Of a DNA stretch of 64,000 nucleotides, positions 1 to 9,627 are shown piece by piece. Origin of the DNA: Oscillospiraceae bacterium (GTDB taxonomy: Bacteria > Bacillota > Clostridia > Oscillospirales > Ruminococcaceae). How positions within the stretch are numbered: position 1 is the first letter of the stretch; the number at the start of each line of letters is the position of its first letter. A program made the translations under genes and the position numbers. Location: positions 18,861 to 82,860 of the forward strand of contig JAFLUG010000001.1 of assembly GCA_022508885.1 (NCBI GenBank), given 5' to 3'. The notes beneath the pieces are model-generated. The model saw only the letters and a list, made by a program, of their open reading frames with translations, was not told where the DNA came from and did not search any database.

Positions 1-693
1 TAAAGAGCAGTCGCGCTCGCCTAAATGCACAACGTTTCCGAAATTGTCCGCAAGAAGCTGGACCTCAATATGCCGCGGATCTACGACAAATTTCTCGATA
101 TAGAGCCCGCCGTTTCCGAAGCAAGCCTCCGCCTCGGCGCTTGCGGAAAGAAAATTGGTTTCGAGGGCGTTTTTGTTTTCTACAAGTCGTATTCCTCTTC
201 CGCCGCCGCCGGCAGTCGCCTTTACCATAACGGGATATCCGATCTTATCGCACACCTCGTATGCTTCTTCAAGCGTGTTTACAATTCCGTCCGAGCCGGG
301 GATAACGGGCACTCCCGCGTCTATCATTGTCTTTCGTGCGTTTGCCTTGTCGCCCATCTCGTCCATTACCTGCGGGGGAGGGCCTATAAAGGTTATCCCG
401 CACTTTTCGCAAAGCCGCGCGAAATCGGCGTTTTCCGACAGAAAACCGAAGCCCGGATGTATGGCGTTTGCGCCGGTAGCCTCACAGGCGGCGATTATCG
501 CCTTTGTGTTGAGGTAGCTGTCCTTTGACTGCGCGGGGCCGATACAGACCGCCTCGTCCGCTATCTGCGCGTGGAGCGCGAATTTATCCGCGGTAGAATA
601 CACCGCGACGGTTTTTATTCCAAGCTCGCGGCAGGCTCTCATAATGCGAATGGCTATCTCGCCGCGGTTGGCAATAAGTATCTTGTTGAACAT
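1..693 (-). CDS. accC: Acetyl-CoA carboxylase biotin carboxylase subunit (partial, runs off window start)
   Basis: Reverse strand reads [14 protein letters not shown]... from 693 and ...[16 protein letters not shown] at the window edge, typical biotin carboxylase; next to accB/fabZ. Confidence 0.93.
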   Translation of the reverse strand, partial: MFNKILIANRGEIAIRIMRACRELGIKTVAVYSTADKFALHAQIADEAVCIGPAQSKDSYLNTKAIIAACEATGANAIHPGFGFLSENADFARLCEKCGITFIGPPPQVMDEMGDKANARKTMIDAGVPVIPGSDGIVNTLEEAYEVCDKIGYPVMVKATAGGGGRGIRLVENKNALETNFLSASAEAEACFGNGGLYIEKFVVDPRHIEVQLLADNFGNVVHLGERDCSL

Positions 694-733
694 TTTTTAC
701 GCTCCAATTCAATAGTGGACTTTTAGTCTGGAT

Positions 734-1174
734 TTACTCTGTTTTAGGGTCGGAAACAGCAAACGATATCTCGGCGGTAACGACCTTTTTGCCGTTTACC
801 TTGGCTGTTGCTTTGCCAAAGCCTATCGGACCCTTTTTCTCGGTCATTTCCACAGACAGCTCGAGTGTATCACCCGGAAGGACCTGCCCGCGAAAACGCG
901 CCTTGTCTATGCCCGCGAAAAACGCTATCTTTCCCTTGTTTTCAGGCAGCGCCAGCGCGCATACGGCTCCCGCCTGTGCCAGCATTTCTATCATCAATAC
1001 TCCGGGGGTCACGGGCTGTCCGGGAAAATGCCCCTTAAACCAGTATTCGTCGGGTTTGAGATATTTCTTCGCCGTTACTTTCACGCCCGGTTCAAGCTCG
1101 GTTACCTCGTCGATAAGCAAAAACGGGTCGCGGTGGGGGATAATTTCCTTTATCTGTTCTAAATTCAATGTCAT
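734..1174 (-). CDS. fabZ: 3-hydroxyacyl-[ACP] dehydratase FabZ
   Basis: IIPHRDPFLLID...GHFPGQPVTPGVLMIEMLAQAGA hot-dog dehydratase motif. Confidence 0.97.
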   Translation of the reverse strand: MTLNLEQIKEIIPHRDPFLLIDEVTELEPGVKVTAKKYLKPDEYWFKGHFPGQPVTPGVLMIEMLAQAGAVCALALPENKGKIAFFAGIDKARFRGQVLPGDTLELSVEMTEKKGPIGFGKATAKVNGKKVVTAEISFAVSDPKTE

Positions 1175-1175
1175 A

Positions 1176-1694
1176 TTACTCGATCCTCATTATCTTCTGG
1201 TCATACTCTACCGTATCGCCGTTGTTTACATAGATCTCGGCAACTCTTCCCGAAAACTCGCTTGTTACCTCGTTCATAAGCTTCATGCTCTCGATTATGC
1301 ATACAACGTCGCCCTCTTTTACCGTGTCGCCTACGCGTACAAACGGCGGCTTTTCGGGCGCTGGAGAGGTGTAGAAGGTGCCGATTATCTTCGACCTTAT
1401 GATATTTCCCGACTCGTTTTCAACAGCGGGAGCGGCGGGCGTGCCCGCGGCAGGCTGCGAAGCCATCTGCGGAACCTGTCCCATAGACGCCGCGACAGGA
1501 GCTATCGGCATTATCGGTGGCATATGCGGCGGCATACCGCCCTTGTGATGAGGTCTGCCCTCTATGACTATATCCATGTCCTCAGTGCTTATTTTTATTC
1601 TCGAAAGCTCGTTGTCCTTCACTATCTTTGCGAGAGCCTCGACGCATTCTACCGTATCCTGAATCGGAGTCTGCTCTTTATCCTTTAAGCTCAT
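1176..1694 (-). CDS. accB: Acetyl-CoA carboxylase biotin carboxyl carrier protein
   Basis: C-terminal biotinyl domain with ESMKLMNE; Pro/Ala linker. Confidence 0.96.
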   Translation of the reverse strand: MSLKDKEQTPIQDTVECVEALAKIVKDNELSRIKISTEDMDIVIEGRPHHKGGMPPHMPPIMPIAPVAASMGQVPQMASQPAAGTPAAPAVENESGNIIRSKIIGTFYTSPAPEKPPFVRVGDTVKEGDVVCIIESMKLMNEVTSEFSGRVAEIYVNNGDTVEYDQKIMRIE

Positions 1695-1728
1695 ATCATT
1701 TCTCCTTAATTAATATCCATCAAACGAA

Positions 1729-2967
1729 TTATTCCACGGGAACAAGGCATATACAGCCGTTGTGTCCGCCAAAGCCGAGGGAGTTGCTGAGAGCGGCGGT
1801 TATTTTAAGCTCCCGCGCGCCTTCGGTCACATAATCAAGGTCGCATTCGGGATCGGGAACTTTATACCCAAGAGTTTGGTGTATTTTTCCGTGCTTTATC
1901 GAAAGCGCCGTGACAATTGCCTCTACACCGCCCGCGGCGCCCAGAAGATGCCCCGTCATGGACTTTGTTGAGTTTACCGCGATACTTTTCGCGTGATTGC
2001 CGAACGCAAGCTTTATCGCCTTTGTTTCGGTAAGGTCGTTCATATGAGTGGAAGTGCCGTGAGCGTTGATATAGTTTATCTGCTCGGGGGAAATTCCCGC
2101 TTCCGCTACGGCAAGCTCCATTGCCTTTGCTCCGCCCAGGCCGTCGGGATCGGGGCTTGTTTCGTGATAAGCGTCGCAGGTAGAGCCATAGCCGCTTATT
2201 TCGGCGTAGATATTCGCGCCGCGCGCCTTCGCGTGCTCGTATTCTTCAAGAATGAGTATCCCGCAGCCGTCCGCCAGAACAAAACCGCTTCTTTCCGCGT
2301 CAAACGGAACAGACGCGCGGTCTACGTCGGTCGAGCGGGTAATTGCCTTCATATTGTTAAACGCCGCATAGCAGAAGCCGATGTCCGAGTGCTCGGTGCC
2401 GCCGGTCACTGCCGCGTCGAGATAACCGTTCTTTATCGCGCGGAACGCCTCGCCTATCGACTGCGTTCCGGAGGCGCAGGCTGTCGTTACGCAGAAATTG
2501 GAGCCTTTAAAGCCGTTTCTTATCGCAACCGTTCCCGCGGCCATATTTCCTATCATCTTCGTAATTGTGAACACCGAAACTCTGCCGCTGCCCTTTGAAC
2601 GGTACGTCGCCATTTCGTCCTCGGTGGTGTAGATTCCGCCTATTCCGCTTCCGATGATACAGCCGACTCTGAACGGGTCGAGATCCTTGAAATCCGTTCC
2701 CGCGTCTTTAAGCGCCATATCCGCGCAGTAAACGGCGTATTGTGTTATAACGTCGTTTCTGCGGATCTCCTTTTTGTCGAAAAGCGCGGAAGGATCGAAA
2801 TTCTTTACCCTTGCGACAACGTTTTTCTCTTCGGGATTTTCCTCGGGAAACCAAGGCTCAAGCGTAAAACCGTGTTTTCCCGCCAAAAGGTTTTCCCACA
2901 GCTCTTTCGGGGAATTTCCGCAAGGCGAAACACACCCTAATCCCGTTATTACTACTCGTCTGTTCAT
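1729..2967 (-). CDS. fabF: Beta-ketoacyl-ACP synthase II
   Basis: MNRRVVITGLGCVSPCG, TTACASGTQSIGEAF, NAHGTSTHMNDLTE. Confidence 0.97.
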   Translation of the reverse strand: MNRRVVITGLGCVSPCGNSPKELWENLLAGKHGFTLEPWFPEENPEEKNVVARVKNFDPSALFDKKEIRRNDVITQYAVYCADMALKDAGTDFKDLDPFRVGCIIGSGIGGIYTTEDEMATYRSKGSGRVSVFTITKMIGNMAAGTVAIRNGFKGSNFCVTTACASGTQSIGEAFRAIKNGYLDAAVTGGTEHSDIGFCYAAFNNMKAITRSTDVDRASVPFDAERSGFVLADGCGILILEEYEHAKARGANIYAEISGYGSTCDAYHETSPDPDGLGGAKAMELAVAEAGISPEQINYINAHGTSTHMNDLTETKAIKLAFGNHAKSIAVNSTKSMTGHLLGAAGGVEAIVTALSIKHGKIHQTLGYKVPDPECDLDYVTEGARELKITAALSNSLGFGGHNGCICLVPVE

Positions 2968-3020
2968 ATATCCTCCATTGCGCCGATTTCTACTGCTTAC
3001 TGTTTATTGTCAACTGTCAA

Positions 3021-3752
3021 CTACATACTGAGTCCGCCGCTTATCTCGATTATCTGTCCCGTTACATAAGACGAATCATCCGAGCACAAAAACGCGACGA
3101 CGCTTGCTATTTCCTCGGGCTGTCCGTAGCGCTTCATGGCGACCTGCTCTAAAATCGCGTTTTTCTGCTCTTCGGTCAGCTTGTCGGTCATGGGCGTTTG
3201 TATAAATCCGGGAGCTACGGCGTTTACGCGTATCCCGCGCGAGCCAAGCTCTTTTGCGGCGGTTTTTGTCATCGCTATAACAGCGCCCTTAGATGCGGAA
3301 TAATTCATCTGCCCGGGGTTTCCGTAAAGACCCGCGACTGAGGCGAGATTTACTATGCTACCGCTTTTCTGACGGAGCATTACACCCCCGCAGAGCTTTG
3401 TCATGTTGAATACCGACTTCTGATTTATGCGGATAACGGTGTCATAGGTCTCCTCGGTCATTCTGAGAAGCAAACCGTCGCGGGTTATTCCCGCGTTGTT
3501 TACAAGAACGTCTATCGTTCCGAATTCTTCCTTTACCTTTTTTACAAGCTCTTCACACTGAGCATAGTCCGAAACGTCCGCCGCGTAAACGCTTGCCTTT
3601 ACTCCGAGCGCTCTGCATTCCTCAGCGGTCTGCTGACCGGCCTCTTCGTTAAGCTCGTTTACAACAATGTCAAAGCCGTCCTTTGCAAGACGCCTTGCTA
3701 TCGCCGCGCCTATTCCTCTGCCCGAACCCGTGATAATAGCTGTTTTGCTCAT
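3021..3752 (-). CDS. fabG: 3-oxoacyl-[ACP] reductase
   Basis: SDR fold: [24 protein letters not shown]; start at MSKTAIITG preferred (ORF extends to 3767). Confidence 0.95.
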   Translation of the reverse strand: MSKTAIITGSGRGIGAAIARRLAKDGFDIVVNELNEEAGQQTAEECRALGVKASVYAADVSDYAQCEELVKKVKEEFGTIDVLVNNAGITRDGLLLRMTEETYDTVIRINQKSVFNMTKLCGGVMLRQKSGSIVNLASVAGLYGNPGQMNYSASKGAVIAMTKTAAKELGSRGIRVNAVAPGFIQTPMTDKLTEEQKNAILEQVAMKRYGQPEEIASVVAFLCSDDSSYVTGQIIEISGGLSM

Positions 3753-3769
3753 ACAATATCCTTTCATTT

Positions 3770-3896
3770 AAATAGAATTTCAAAATTCATCACTTGACAG
3801 CGTTATGCGCGCAGCGCATAACGCTGTCAAGTGAGAACCGGTCAAAATTCTTTCTTCTGAAAAAATTTTGACCTTTTTGAAATTCGCGCTCTATTT
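3770..3896. repeat. Family-1 structured intergenic repeat, copy A (three-way-junction palindrome)
   Basis: Outer arms GAATTTCAAAA/TTTTGAAATTC (3775-3785/3875-3885), 21-bp perfect hairpin 3790-3834, second hairpin 3840-3873; same frame as 46195-46301. Confidence 0.9.
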
Positions 3897-3918
3897 TATG
3901 TGGTTCTAAACCTTATGT

Positions 3919-4917
3919 TTAAGTATCCATTATTATCGAGCCGTATGTAAGTCCCGCGCCGAAGCCGACGAGACACAGCTTCATCCCGCTTTTGAGCCTG
4001 CCGCTTTTGAAAAGCTCGTCAATTCCGACAGGTATACAAGCGCTTGAAACATTTCCCATATATTCAATATTTGTGTAGACCTTGTCCTCGGAAATACCTA
4101 AAAGCTCGGTCGCCTTTGCGATTATACGCAGATTTGCCTGGTGTGGAATCACAAGATCAAGCTCGGAAGGAGATACACCGCTTTGCTTTGATACATGCGT
4201 GACTGCGTCCGCCATTGCGTTTACCGCAAACTTATACACCGCTCTGCCGTCCTGATACAGGCAGTTTTTCTTTGCAAAGGTGTCAAAGCGGTTTTCGTAA
4301 AACTCGTCCTCGCCTTTGTAGAACGGGCAGTTGCTCTGATAATTTACCTTGCAGTAAAGCGCTTCAAACTCATCGCCCTCGGCGCCCATAAACGAACTGA
4401 ACTGCCCGTCGCTTTTCGTGACCACGACAGCCCCCGCCGCGTCTCCGAACAAAATGCAGTTTGCGCGGTCGGTATAGTCCTGCTGGGCGGAAAGCTTTTC
4501 GCTGGCTACGATAAGAATCGTTTTATACTTATCGGTCTCAAGGTATTTCTGCGCGATGTCCATGGCGGTGATAAATCCCGTGCAGGCGCTGTTTACGTCA
4601 AAGCAGGACGCGTTTACCGCGCCTATGCGCTTTTGTATAAGGCAGGACATGGCGGGATAGAAGAAATCGGGAGTGCAGGTCGAAACGATGATAAGATCGA
4701 TCTTTTCGGCTGATATGCCCGCCGACCTCAGAGCGTCCTTCGCGGCTTCCGTGCCCATATAATAATTCGGCTTGTCCACCGACAACTGGCGTTTTTTGAT
4801 ACCGGTGCGCGGAAATATCCACTCGTCTGAGGTATCCAGAATTTCCGAAAATTTGTCATTGTCGGCGACAAAATCGGGAACGAAGCTGCCTGTTCCCAAA
4901 AACTGCATTCCGCTCAT
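3919..4917 (-). CDS. fabH: Beta-ketoacyl-ACP synthase III
   Basis: DEWIFPRTGIKKR, FDVNSACTGFITAMD, VIPHQANLRII, GNVSSACIP. Confidence 0.96.
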   Translation of the reverse strand: MSGMQFLGTGSFVPDFVADNDKFSEILDTSDEWIFPRTGIKKRQLSVDKPNYYMGTEAAKDALRSAGISAEKIDLIIVSTCTPDFFYPAMSCLIQKRIGAVNASCFDVNSACTGFITAMDIAQKYLETDKYKTILIVASEKLSAQQDYTDRANCILFGDAAGAVVVTKSDGQFSSFMGAEGDEFEALYCKVNYQSNCPFYKGEDEFYENRFDTFAKKNCLYQDGRAVYKFAVNAMADAVTHVSKQSGVSPSELDLVIPHQANLRIIAKATELLGISEDKVYTNIEYMGNVSSACIPVGIDELFKSGRLKSGMKLCLVGFGAGLTYGSIIMDT

Positions 4918-5195
4918 AAAAAACTCCTTGATTTTATTTCGAAAATAATGTATAATACTATTTGGTAGTTTGTACCGGATAAAATTTCCTTAAGCGTTAA
5001 AATTCAATATACAATAATTATTATAACCCCTTTTGGATAATTTGTCAAGTAGATGTTGGAAAATAGAGGCGAGGGATTTGGGATTTTTTTCTTGATTGGG
5101 TCGTTTTTTCTCATTTTGCGCCTTTTATGTTTAGTTATCAATAATCTTTCGCCGGCGTCAGCAAACGCGGCGAAAATAATACGGAGGTATAACTT

Positions 5196-6119
5196 ATGAA
5201 AACAGTGTTTTTATTCTCGGGACAGGGTTCTCAATATCCGCAGATGGGGCTGGAGCTTGCGGAAAAGTATTCCGGCTCGGCAAAGATCTTAGAATGCGGT
5301 TCGGACATTATGGGGTTTGATTTAAAGGACAAGCTCGCGAATGCTTCCGCCGAGGAGCTTTCGCAGACGCGCCTTTCACAGCCGGCTATCTTTACCGTTT
5401 CGCTGCTTGCGCTTAATGCCGCGCGTGAAAACGGGATCGACAACTGCGCAGTCGCGGGGCATTCGCTCGGAGAATACGCGGCGATGTACGCGTCGAACGT
5501 TCTTTCGATGGAGGACGCGTTCAAAGCGATAAAGCTGAGAAGCGAGGCAATGGCCAAAGCCGCCGAAAATCAGAAGGGCGCAATGGCGGCGATAATCGGC
5601 TGTACAAACGAGGAGATAGAGCAGGTGATTTCGGGTCTCGGCGGCTTTGCGGCTCCCGCAAATTACAATTCTCCCGTTCAGACGGTAATTGCCGGAGAAG
5701 AGGCGGCTGTCGACGAGGCGATTGCTAAGTTCGGCGAAATGGGCAAGCGCTCGGTAAAGCTCGCGGTTTCGGCGGCGTTCCATACAAAGCTTATGAAGCC
5801 CGCCGCGGACGAGTTTAAAGCAAGCATATCCGGCTTTGTGTTCTCCGCGCCGAATTGCGCGTATTATTCAAATCTCTACGGAACAAAGTTTGATACTCTG
5901 CCCGATATGCCCGATTATCTGGCAAAGCATATCTGTTCGCCGGTGAGATTTGTTGACGAGCTTAACGACATGCAGGCTGACGGAATTGACACATATGTCG
6001 AGCTCGGACCGAACAAAGTCCTTTCGGGGCTTGTGAGAAAAACGCTCAAGGGCGTTACAAACGTAAACATAGAAAACAACGAGACAATGGAAAAGGCGCT
6101 CGCGGCGCTTAAAGGATAA
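5196..6119 (+). CDS. fabD: Malonyl-CoA:ACP transacylase
   Basis: MKTVFLFSGQGSQYPQMG, VAGHSLGEYAA. Confidence 0.97.
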   Translation: MKTVFLFSGQGSQYPQMGLELAEKYSGSAKILECGSDIMGFDLKDKLANASAEELSQTRLSQPAIFTVSLLALNAARENGIDNCAVAGHSLGEYAAMYASNVLSMEDAFKAIKLRSEAMAKAAENQKGAMAAIIGCTNEEIEQVISGLGGFAAPANYNSPVQTVIAGEEAAVDEAIAKFGEMGKRSVKLAVSAAFHTKLMKPAADEFKASISGFVFSAPNCAYYSNLYGTKFDTLPDMPDYLAKHICSPVRFVDELNDMQADGIDTYVELGPNKVLSGLVRKTLKGVTNVNIENNETMEKALAALKG

Positions 6120-6143
6120 TATATTGAAAGGATTTTAGCAGCT

Positions 6144-6974
6144 ATGAGGAAATTCTGTCTTATCGGACACCCGCTGGGTCATTCGCTTTCTCCGCAGATA
6201 CACAGAAGGCTGTTTGAGCTTTCGGGCGTTGAGGCTGAGTATACGCTCAACGACATCGCTCCCGAGGAGCTTTCGCAAAAGTACGGCTTTCTTGACGAGT
6301 TTGAGGGATTTAACGTAACTATCCCGCATAAGATAGCGGTTATCGACTACTGTAAGGAGCTTTCCGAGGGAGCGGCGCGCTATCACTCGGTAAACTGCAT
6401 AAGAGGCAAAGACAAAACGGGCTTTAATACCGACGCTGTCGGCTTTACAAAGTCTATCGAAACGCTCGGCGCAAGTTTAAACTCGCGAGTTACGGTAATA
6501 GGCTGCGGCGGAGTTGGGAGAATGATATGCATAGAGGCTGCGTGTCAGGGCGCGGAGCTTACTGTCGCCGCGCTTGAAAGCGATATTCCTCTCGCGGAGA
6601 AGGTAGTTGAGGAAATAAAACAGATAAACAGCCCGGCAAATGTAAAAATCGAGGTGATAAAAAACGGCGCTCTTGAAAATTCCGACGGAGGCGATCTGCT
6701 GATAAACGCAACGCCCGTGGGGATGTTCCCGAAGATCGAGGGTATGCCGTGCACGGAAGAGGTCGTGCAAGAGTTCGGCGCTGTTTTCGACGTTATCTAC
6801 AACCCCAGGGAAACAAAGCTTTTAGCCGCCGCAAGAAAGCTCGGAAAGAAAGCTATGGGCGGAATGGCGATGCTTGTGCTTCAGGCGGTGGCGGCGCATG
6901 AGATATGGTATGGCGCGAAATTTGAAAAAAGCGACATCGACAGGCTCATCTCGGACATGGAGAATGCGATATGA
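6144..6974 (+). CDS. aroE: Shikimate dehydrogenase
   Basis: LIGHPLGHSLSPQIH, FEGFNVTIPHK, INATPVGMFP. Confidence 0.95.
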   Translation: MRKFCLIGHPLGHSLSPQIHRRLFELSGVEAEYTLNDIAPEELSQKYGFLDEFEGFNVTIPHKIAVIDYCKELSEGAARYHSVNCIRGKDKTGFNTDAVGFTKSIETLGASLNSRVTVIGCGGVGRMICIEAACQGAELTVAALESDIPLAEKVVEEIKQINSPANVKIEVIKNGALENSDGGDLLINATPVGMFPKIEGMPCTEEVVQEFGAVFDVIYNPRETKLLAAARKLGKKAMGGMAMLVLQAVAAHEIWYGAKFEKSDIDRLISDMENAI

Positions 6975-7477
6975 GCGTGTATCTGTGCGGATTTATGGGC
7001 TGCGGAAAAAGCCATATAGGGAGAATGCTCGCGCTGAAGCTTGGAATGAAGCTTGTCGATCTTGACAAGTATATTGTCGAAGCCGAGAAAATGACTATCC
7101 CCGAGATTTTCGAAAAGTTTGGAGAGCCGCATTTCCGGGCTCTTGAGGCGAAATACATCAGGGAGCTTTCGGATGGGTATGTAGTAGCGACGGGCGGCGG
7201 GGCGCTTTTAAACGATGAAACGGCGAAATTCGCGAGAGAAAGCGGGATATCGGTGTATATCAACACCTCGTTTGAGACTTGTTATCTTCGCATAAAGGGC
7301 GACAAAAACCGCCCGCTTGTGATGAAAAACACCCCCGAACAGCTCGAGGAGCTGTACAACACGCGCGCTCCGATATACCGGAAAAACAGCACCTTTATGG
7401 TAAACGGAAACACGCGCGATTATATAATCGCCGAGGAAATAGCAAAGCTCGCGCGGTTTTCGGGACAGGCTGAATGA
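6971..7477 (+). CDS. aroK: Shikimate kinase
   Basis: GFMGCGKSHIGRMLA, DLDKYI, FRALEAKYI, VVATGGGALL; ATGA overlap with aroE. Confidence 0.93.
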   Translation: MSVYLCGFMGCGKSHIGRMLALKLGMKLVDLDKYIVEAEKMTIPEIFEKFGEPHFRALEAKYIRELSDGYVVATGGGALLNDETAKFARESGISVYINTSFETCYLRIKGDKNRPLVMKNTPEQLEELYNTRAPIYRKNSTFMVNGNTRDYIIAEEIAKLARFSGQAE

Positions 7478-7493
7478 TTGACAAGGAATTAAA

Positions 7494-8687
7494 ATGGTAA
7501 TTAAAAATGTGAGAATAATAACAATGACCGGAGAAAACATCGAAAACGGCTTTGTGAGATTTAACGAGGTTTTCACCGAGATAGGCGCAATGAGCGGTTA
7601 TGTAAAGACCGACGAAGAGGAGCTTGACGGGACGGGGAAAACGCTGTATCCGGGTTTTATCGACGCGCACTGTCATCTCGGAATGTGGAACGACGCGCTG
7701 TGCTTTGAGGGCGACGACGGAAACGAGGACACCGACCCGGCTACACCACACCTTCGCGCTATAGACAGCGTAAACGCCATGGACAGGTGTTTTGAGGACG
7801 CGGCTTTAGCAGGAGTTACGACCGTTTGCACGGGCGCGGGAAGCGCAAATCCCATTGGCGGAAGCCTCGCGGTCATAAAGACCTTTGGCTCCAAACGCGT
7901 GGACAAGCTGATATTAAAAAGCCCCGCGGCGATAAAATTCGCGCTCGGCGAAAATCCCAAAAACACTTACAACGACCGCGACGAAGCTCCCGTAACCCGA
8001 ATGGCTACCGCCGCTATCATACGCGAGCAGCTCTCAAAGGCGCTTAGGTATAAAGAGGATATGGACGAGCATCTGCGTACAAAGGGCGCTGACGATGAGG
8101 GCGACGAAGTCTCAAAGCCCGACTTTGACGCGAAATGCGAGGCGCTTATTCCGCTGTTTGACGCGAAAAAACCGCTTAAAGCCCACTTTCACTGTCACAG
8201 AGCGGACGATATTTTCACGGCTGTGCGGATAGCGAAGGAGTTTAAGCTCGACTACGCGCTTATCCACTGCACAGACGGCGGTATCATAGCCGACGAGCTT
8301 TCCGAGGACAAGCCAAAGGTCGTTTTGGGTCCGATCTTCGGCGACAGGGGAAAGCCCGAGCTGAAAAACCACAGCATAACTACCCCCGCTGAAATGCAAA
8401 AATACGGCATAGAATTTGCCATCTGCACCGACCATCCCGAAACGCCGATTCAATATCTTCCGCTTACGGCGGCGCTTGCCGTGCGGGGCGGACTTGACCG
8501 CGAAGAGGCGCTTAAAGCGATAACAGTAAACGCCGCGAGAATTCTCGGCGTTGAAAACAGAGTCGGTAGCGTTGAAACGGGAAAGGACGCGGATCTTGTC
8601 CTGTTTTCGGGCGACCCGCTCGACATAATGCAAACACCCGAGCTGGTATGCGTAAACGGAAAAATCGTCATTAACAAGCTGAGTTAA
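7494..8687 (+). CDS. Amidohydrolase (imidazolonepropionase-like)
   Basis: GTGKTLYPGFIDAHCHLGMW, KAHFHCHRADDI, TDHPETP, GKDADLVLFSGDPLD. Confidence 0.9.
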   Translation: MVIKNVRIITMTGENIENGFVRFNEVFTEIGAMSGYVKTDEEELDGTGKTLYPGFIDAHCHLGMWNDALCFEGDDGNEDTDPATPHLRAIDSVNAMDRCFEDAALAGVTTVCTGAGSANPIGGSLAVIKTFGSKRVDKLILKSPAAIKFALGENPKNTYNDRDEAPVTRMATAAIIREQLSKALRYKEDMDEHLRTKGADDEGDEVSKPDFDAKCEALIPLFDAKKPLKAHFHCHRADDIFTAVRIAKEFKLDYALIHCTDGGIIADELSEDKPKVVLGPIFGDRGKPELKNHSITTPAEMQKYGIEFAICTDHPETPIQYLPLTAALAVRGGLDREEALKAITVNAARILGVENRVGSVETGKDADLVLFSGDPLDIMQTPELVCVNGKIVINKLS

Positions 8688-8698
8688 GGAGAATATTT

Positions 8699-9541
8699 AT
8701 GCGTGAAATTAACGCCGGATTGATTACTGAAGAAATAGCGAGGCTTTGCGTTGAGGCTAATTTACATCTGCCAAGCGGCATGAGAGAATGCATCGAAGCC
8801 GCGAAAGAGCGCGAGGAAAGCGAGCTTTGCAAGAGCGTTCTGGGGGATATCACGGACAATATCGACTGCGCGAAAGAGCTTTGTGTGCCTATCTGTCAGG
8901 ACACGGGAATGGCGGTGGTCTTCGCCGAGATAGGTCAGGACGTCCATATAACGGGCGGCGGCTTTGAAGAAGCAATCAATAAAGGGGTGGCAAGGGGCTA
9001 TGTTGACGGTAAGCTCAGGCTTTCTATCGTTAAAGACCCGCTTATGCGCGAAAACACCAACGACAACACCCCCGCGCTGATACATACCAGAATCGTAAGC
9101 GGCGACAAAATAAAACTGACTGTTGCTCCCAAGGGCTTCGGAAGCGAAAATATGAGCAGGCTGAAAATGTTTACTCCGTCGGCTTCAAAAGAGGATATAA
9201 TAAACTTTGTGATCGAAACGGCGTCTGTCGCGGGAAGCAACCCGTGTCCGCCAATCGTTGTGGGAGTGGGCATAGGAAGCGACTTTGAAGGAGTCGCGCT
9301 GCTTGCGAAAAAAGCGCTTTGCAGAGACCTTGCGCAAAGACATCCCGAGGAGTTCTACGCGGATATGGAGCAAAAAATGCTCGACGGGATAAACCGCCTC
9401 GGGATAGGCGCTCAGGGCTTTGGCGGCCGCATGACCGCGCTTTATGTAAACATTGAAAAAGCGCCCACGCATATCGCGGGCCTGCCAGTGGCGGTAAATA
9501 TCGGCTGTCATGTGACAAGACACGCAAAGACCGTAATTTGA
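8699..9541 (+). CDS. Class I fumarate hydratase alpha subunit (Fe-S)
   Basis: LCVPICQDTGMAVVFAEIGQDVHI, GFGSENMSRLKMFTPSA, NPCPPIVVGVGIG. Confidence 0.9.
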   Translation: MREINAGLITEEIARLCVEANLHLPSGMRECIEAAKEREESELCKSVLGDITDNIDCAKELCVPICQDTGMAVVFAEIGQDVHITGGGFEEAINKGVARGYVDGKLRLSIVKDPLMRENTNDNTPALIHTRIVSGDKIKLTVAPKGFGSENMSRLKMFTPSASKEDIINFVIETASVAGSNPCPPIVVGVGIGSDFEGVALLAKKALCRDLAQRHPEEFYADMEQKMLDGINRLGIGAQGFGGRMTALYVNIEKAPTHIAGLPVAVNIGCHVTRHAKTVI

Positions 9542-9569
9542 TCTTGCTAATTTTTTTAATAAAAAAATC

Positions 9570-9599
9570 TGCAACCTTTTACTCAATTCAACAGTATTA
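9570..9599 (+). promoter_or_regulatory. Candidate ECF sigma autoregulatory promoter
   Basis: TGCAACC (9570-9576), 17 nt, GTATTA (9594-9599) directly upstream of the sigma gene; AAC-type -35 typical of ECF sigma targets. Confidence 0.4.
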
Positions 9600-9627
9600 T
9601 TTATGATAGTGAAAATCGGAGAACACC

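Noticed and set aside
25-528. Plus-strand ORFs 25-528 and 155-517 at the window start
   Set aside because: They lie opposite accC, which runs open on the minus strand through the window edge
789-1688. 299-aa plus-strand ORF across fabZ/accB
   Set aside because: Antisense to two conserved genes and spans their junction; no plausible protein features
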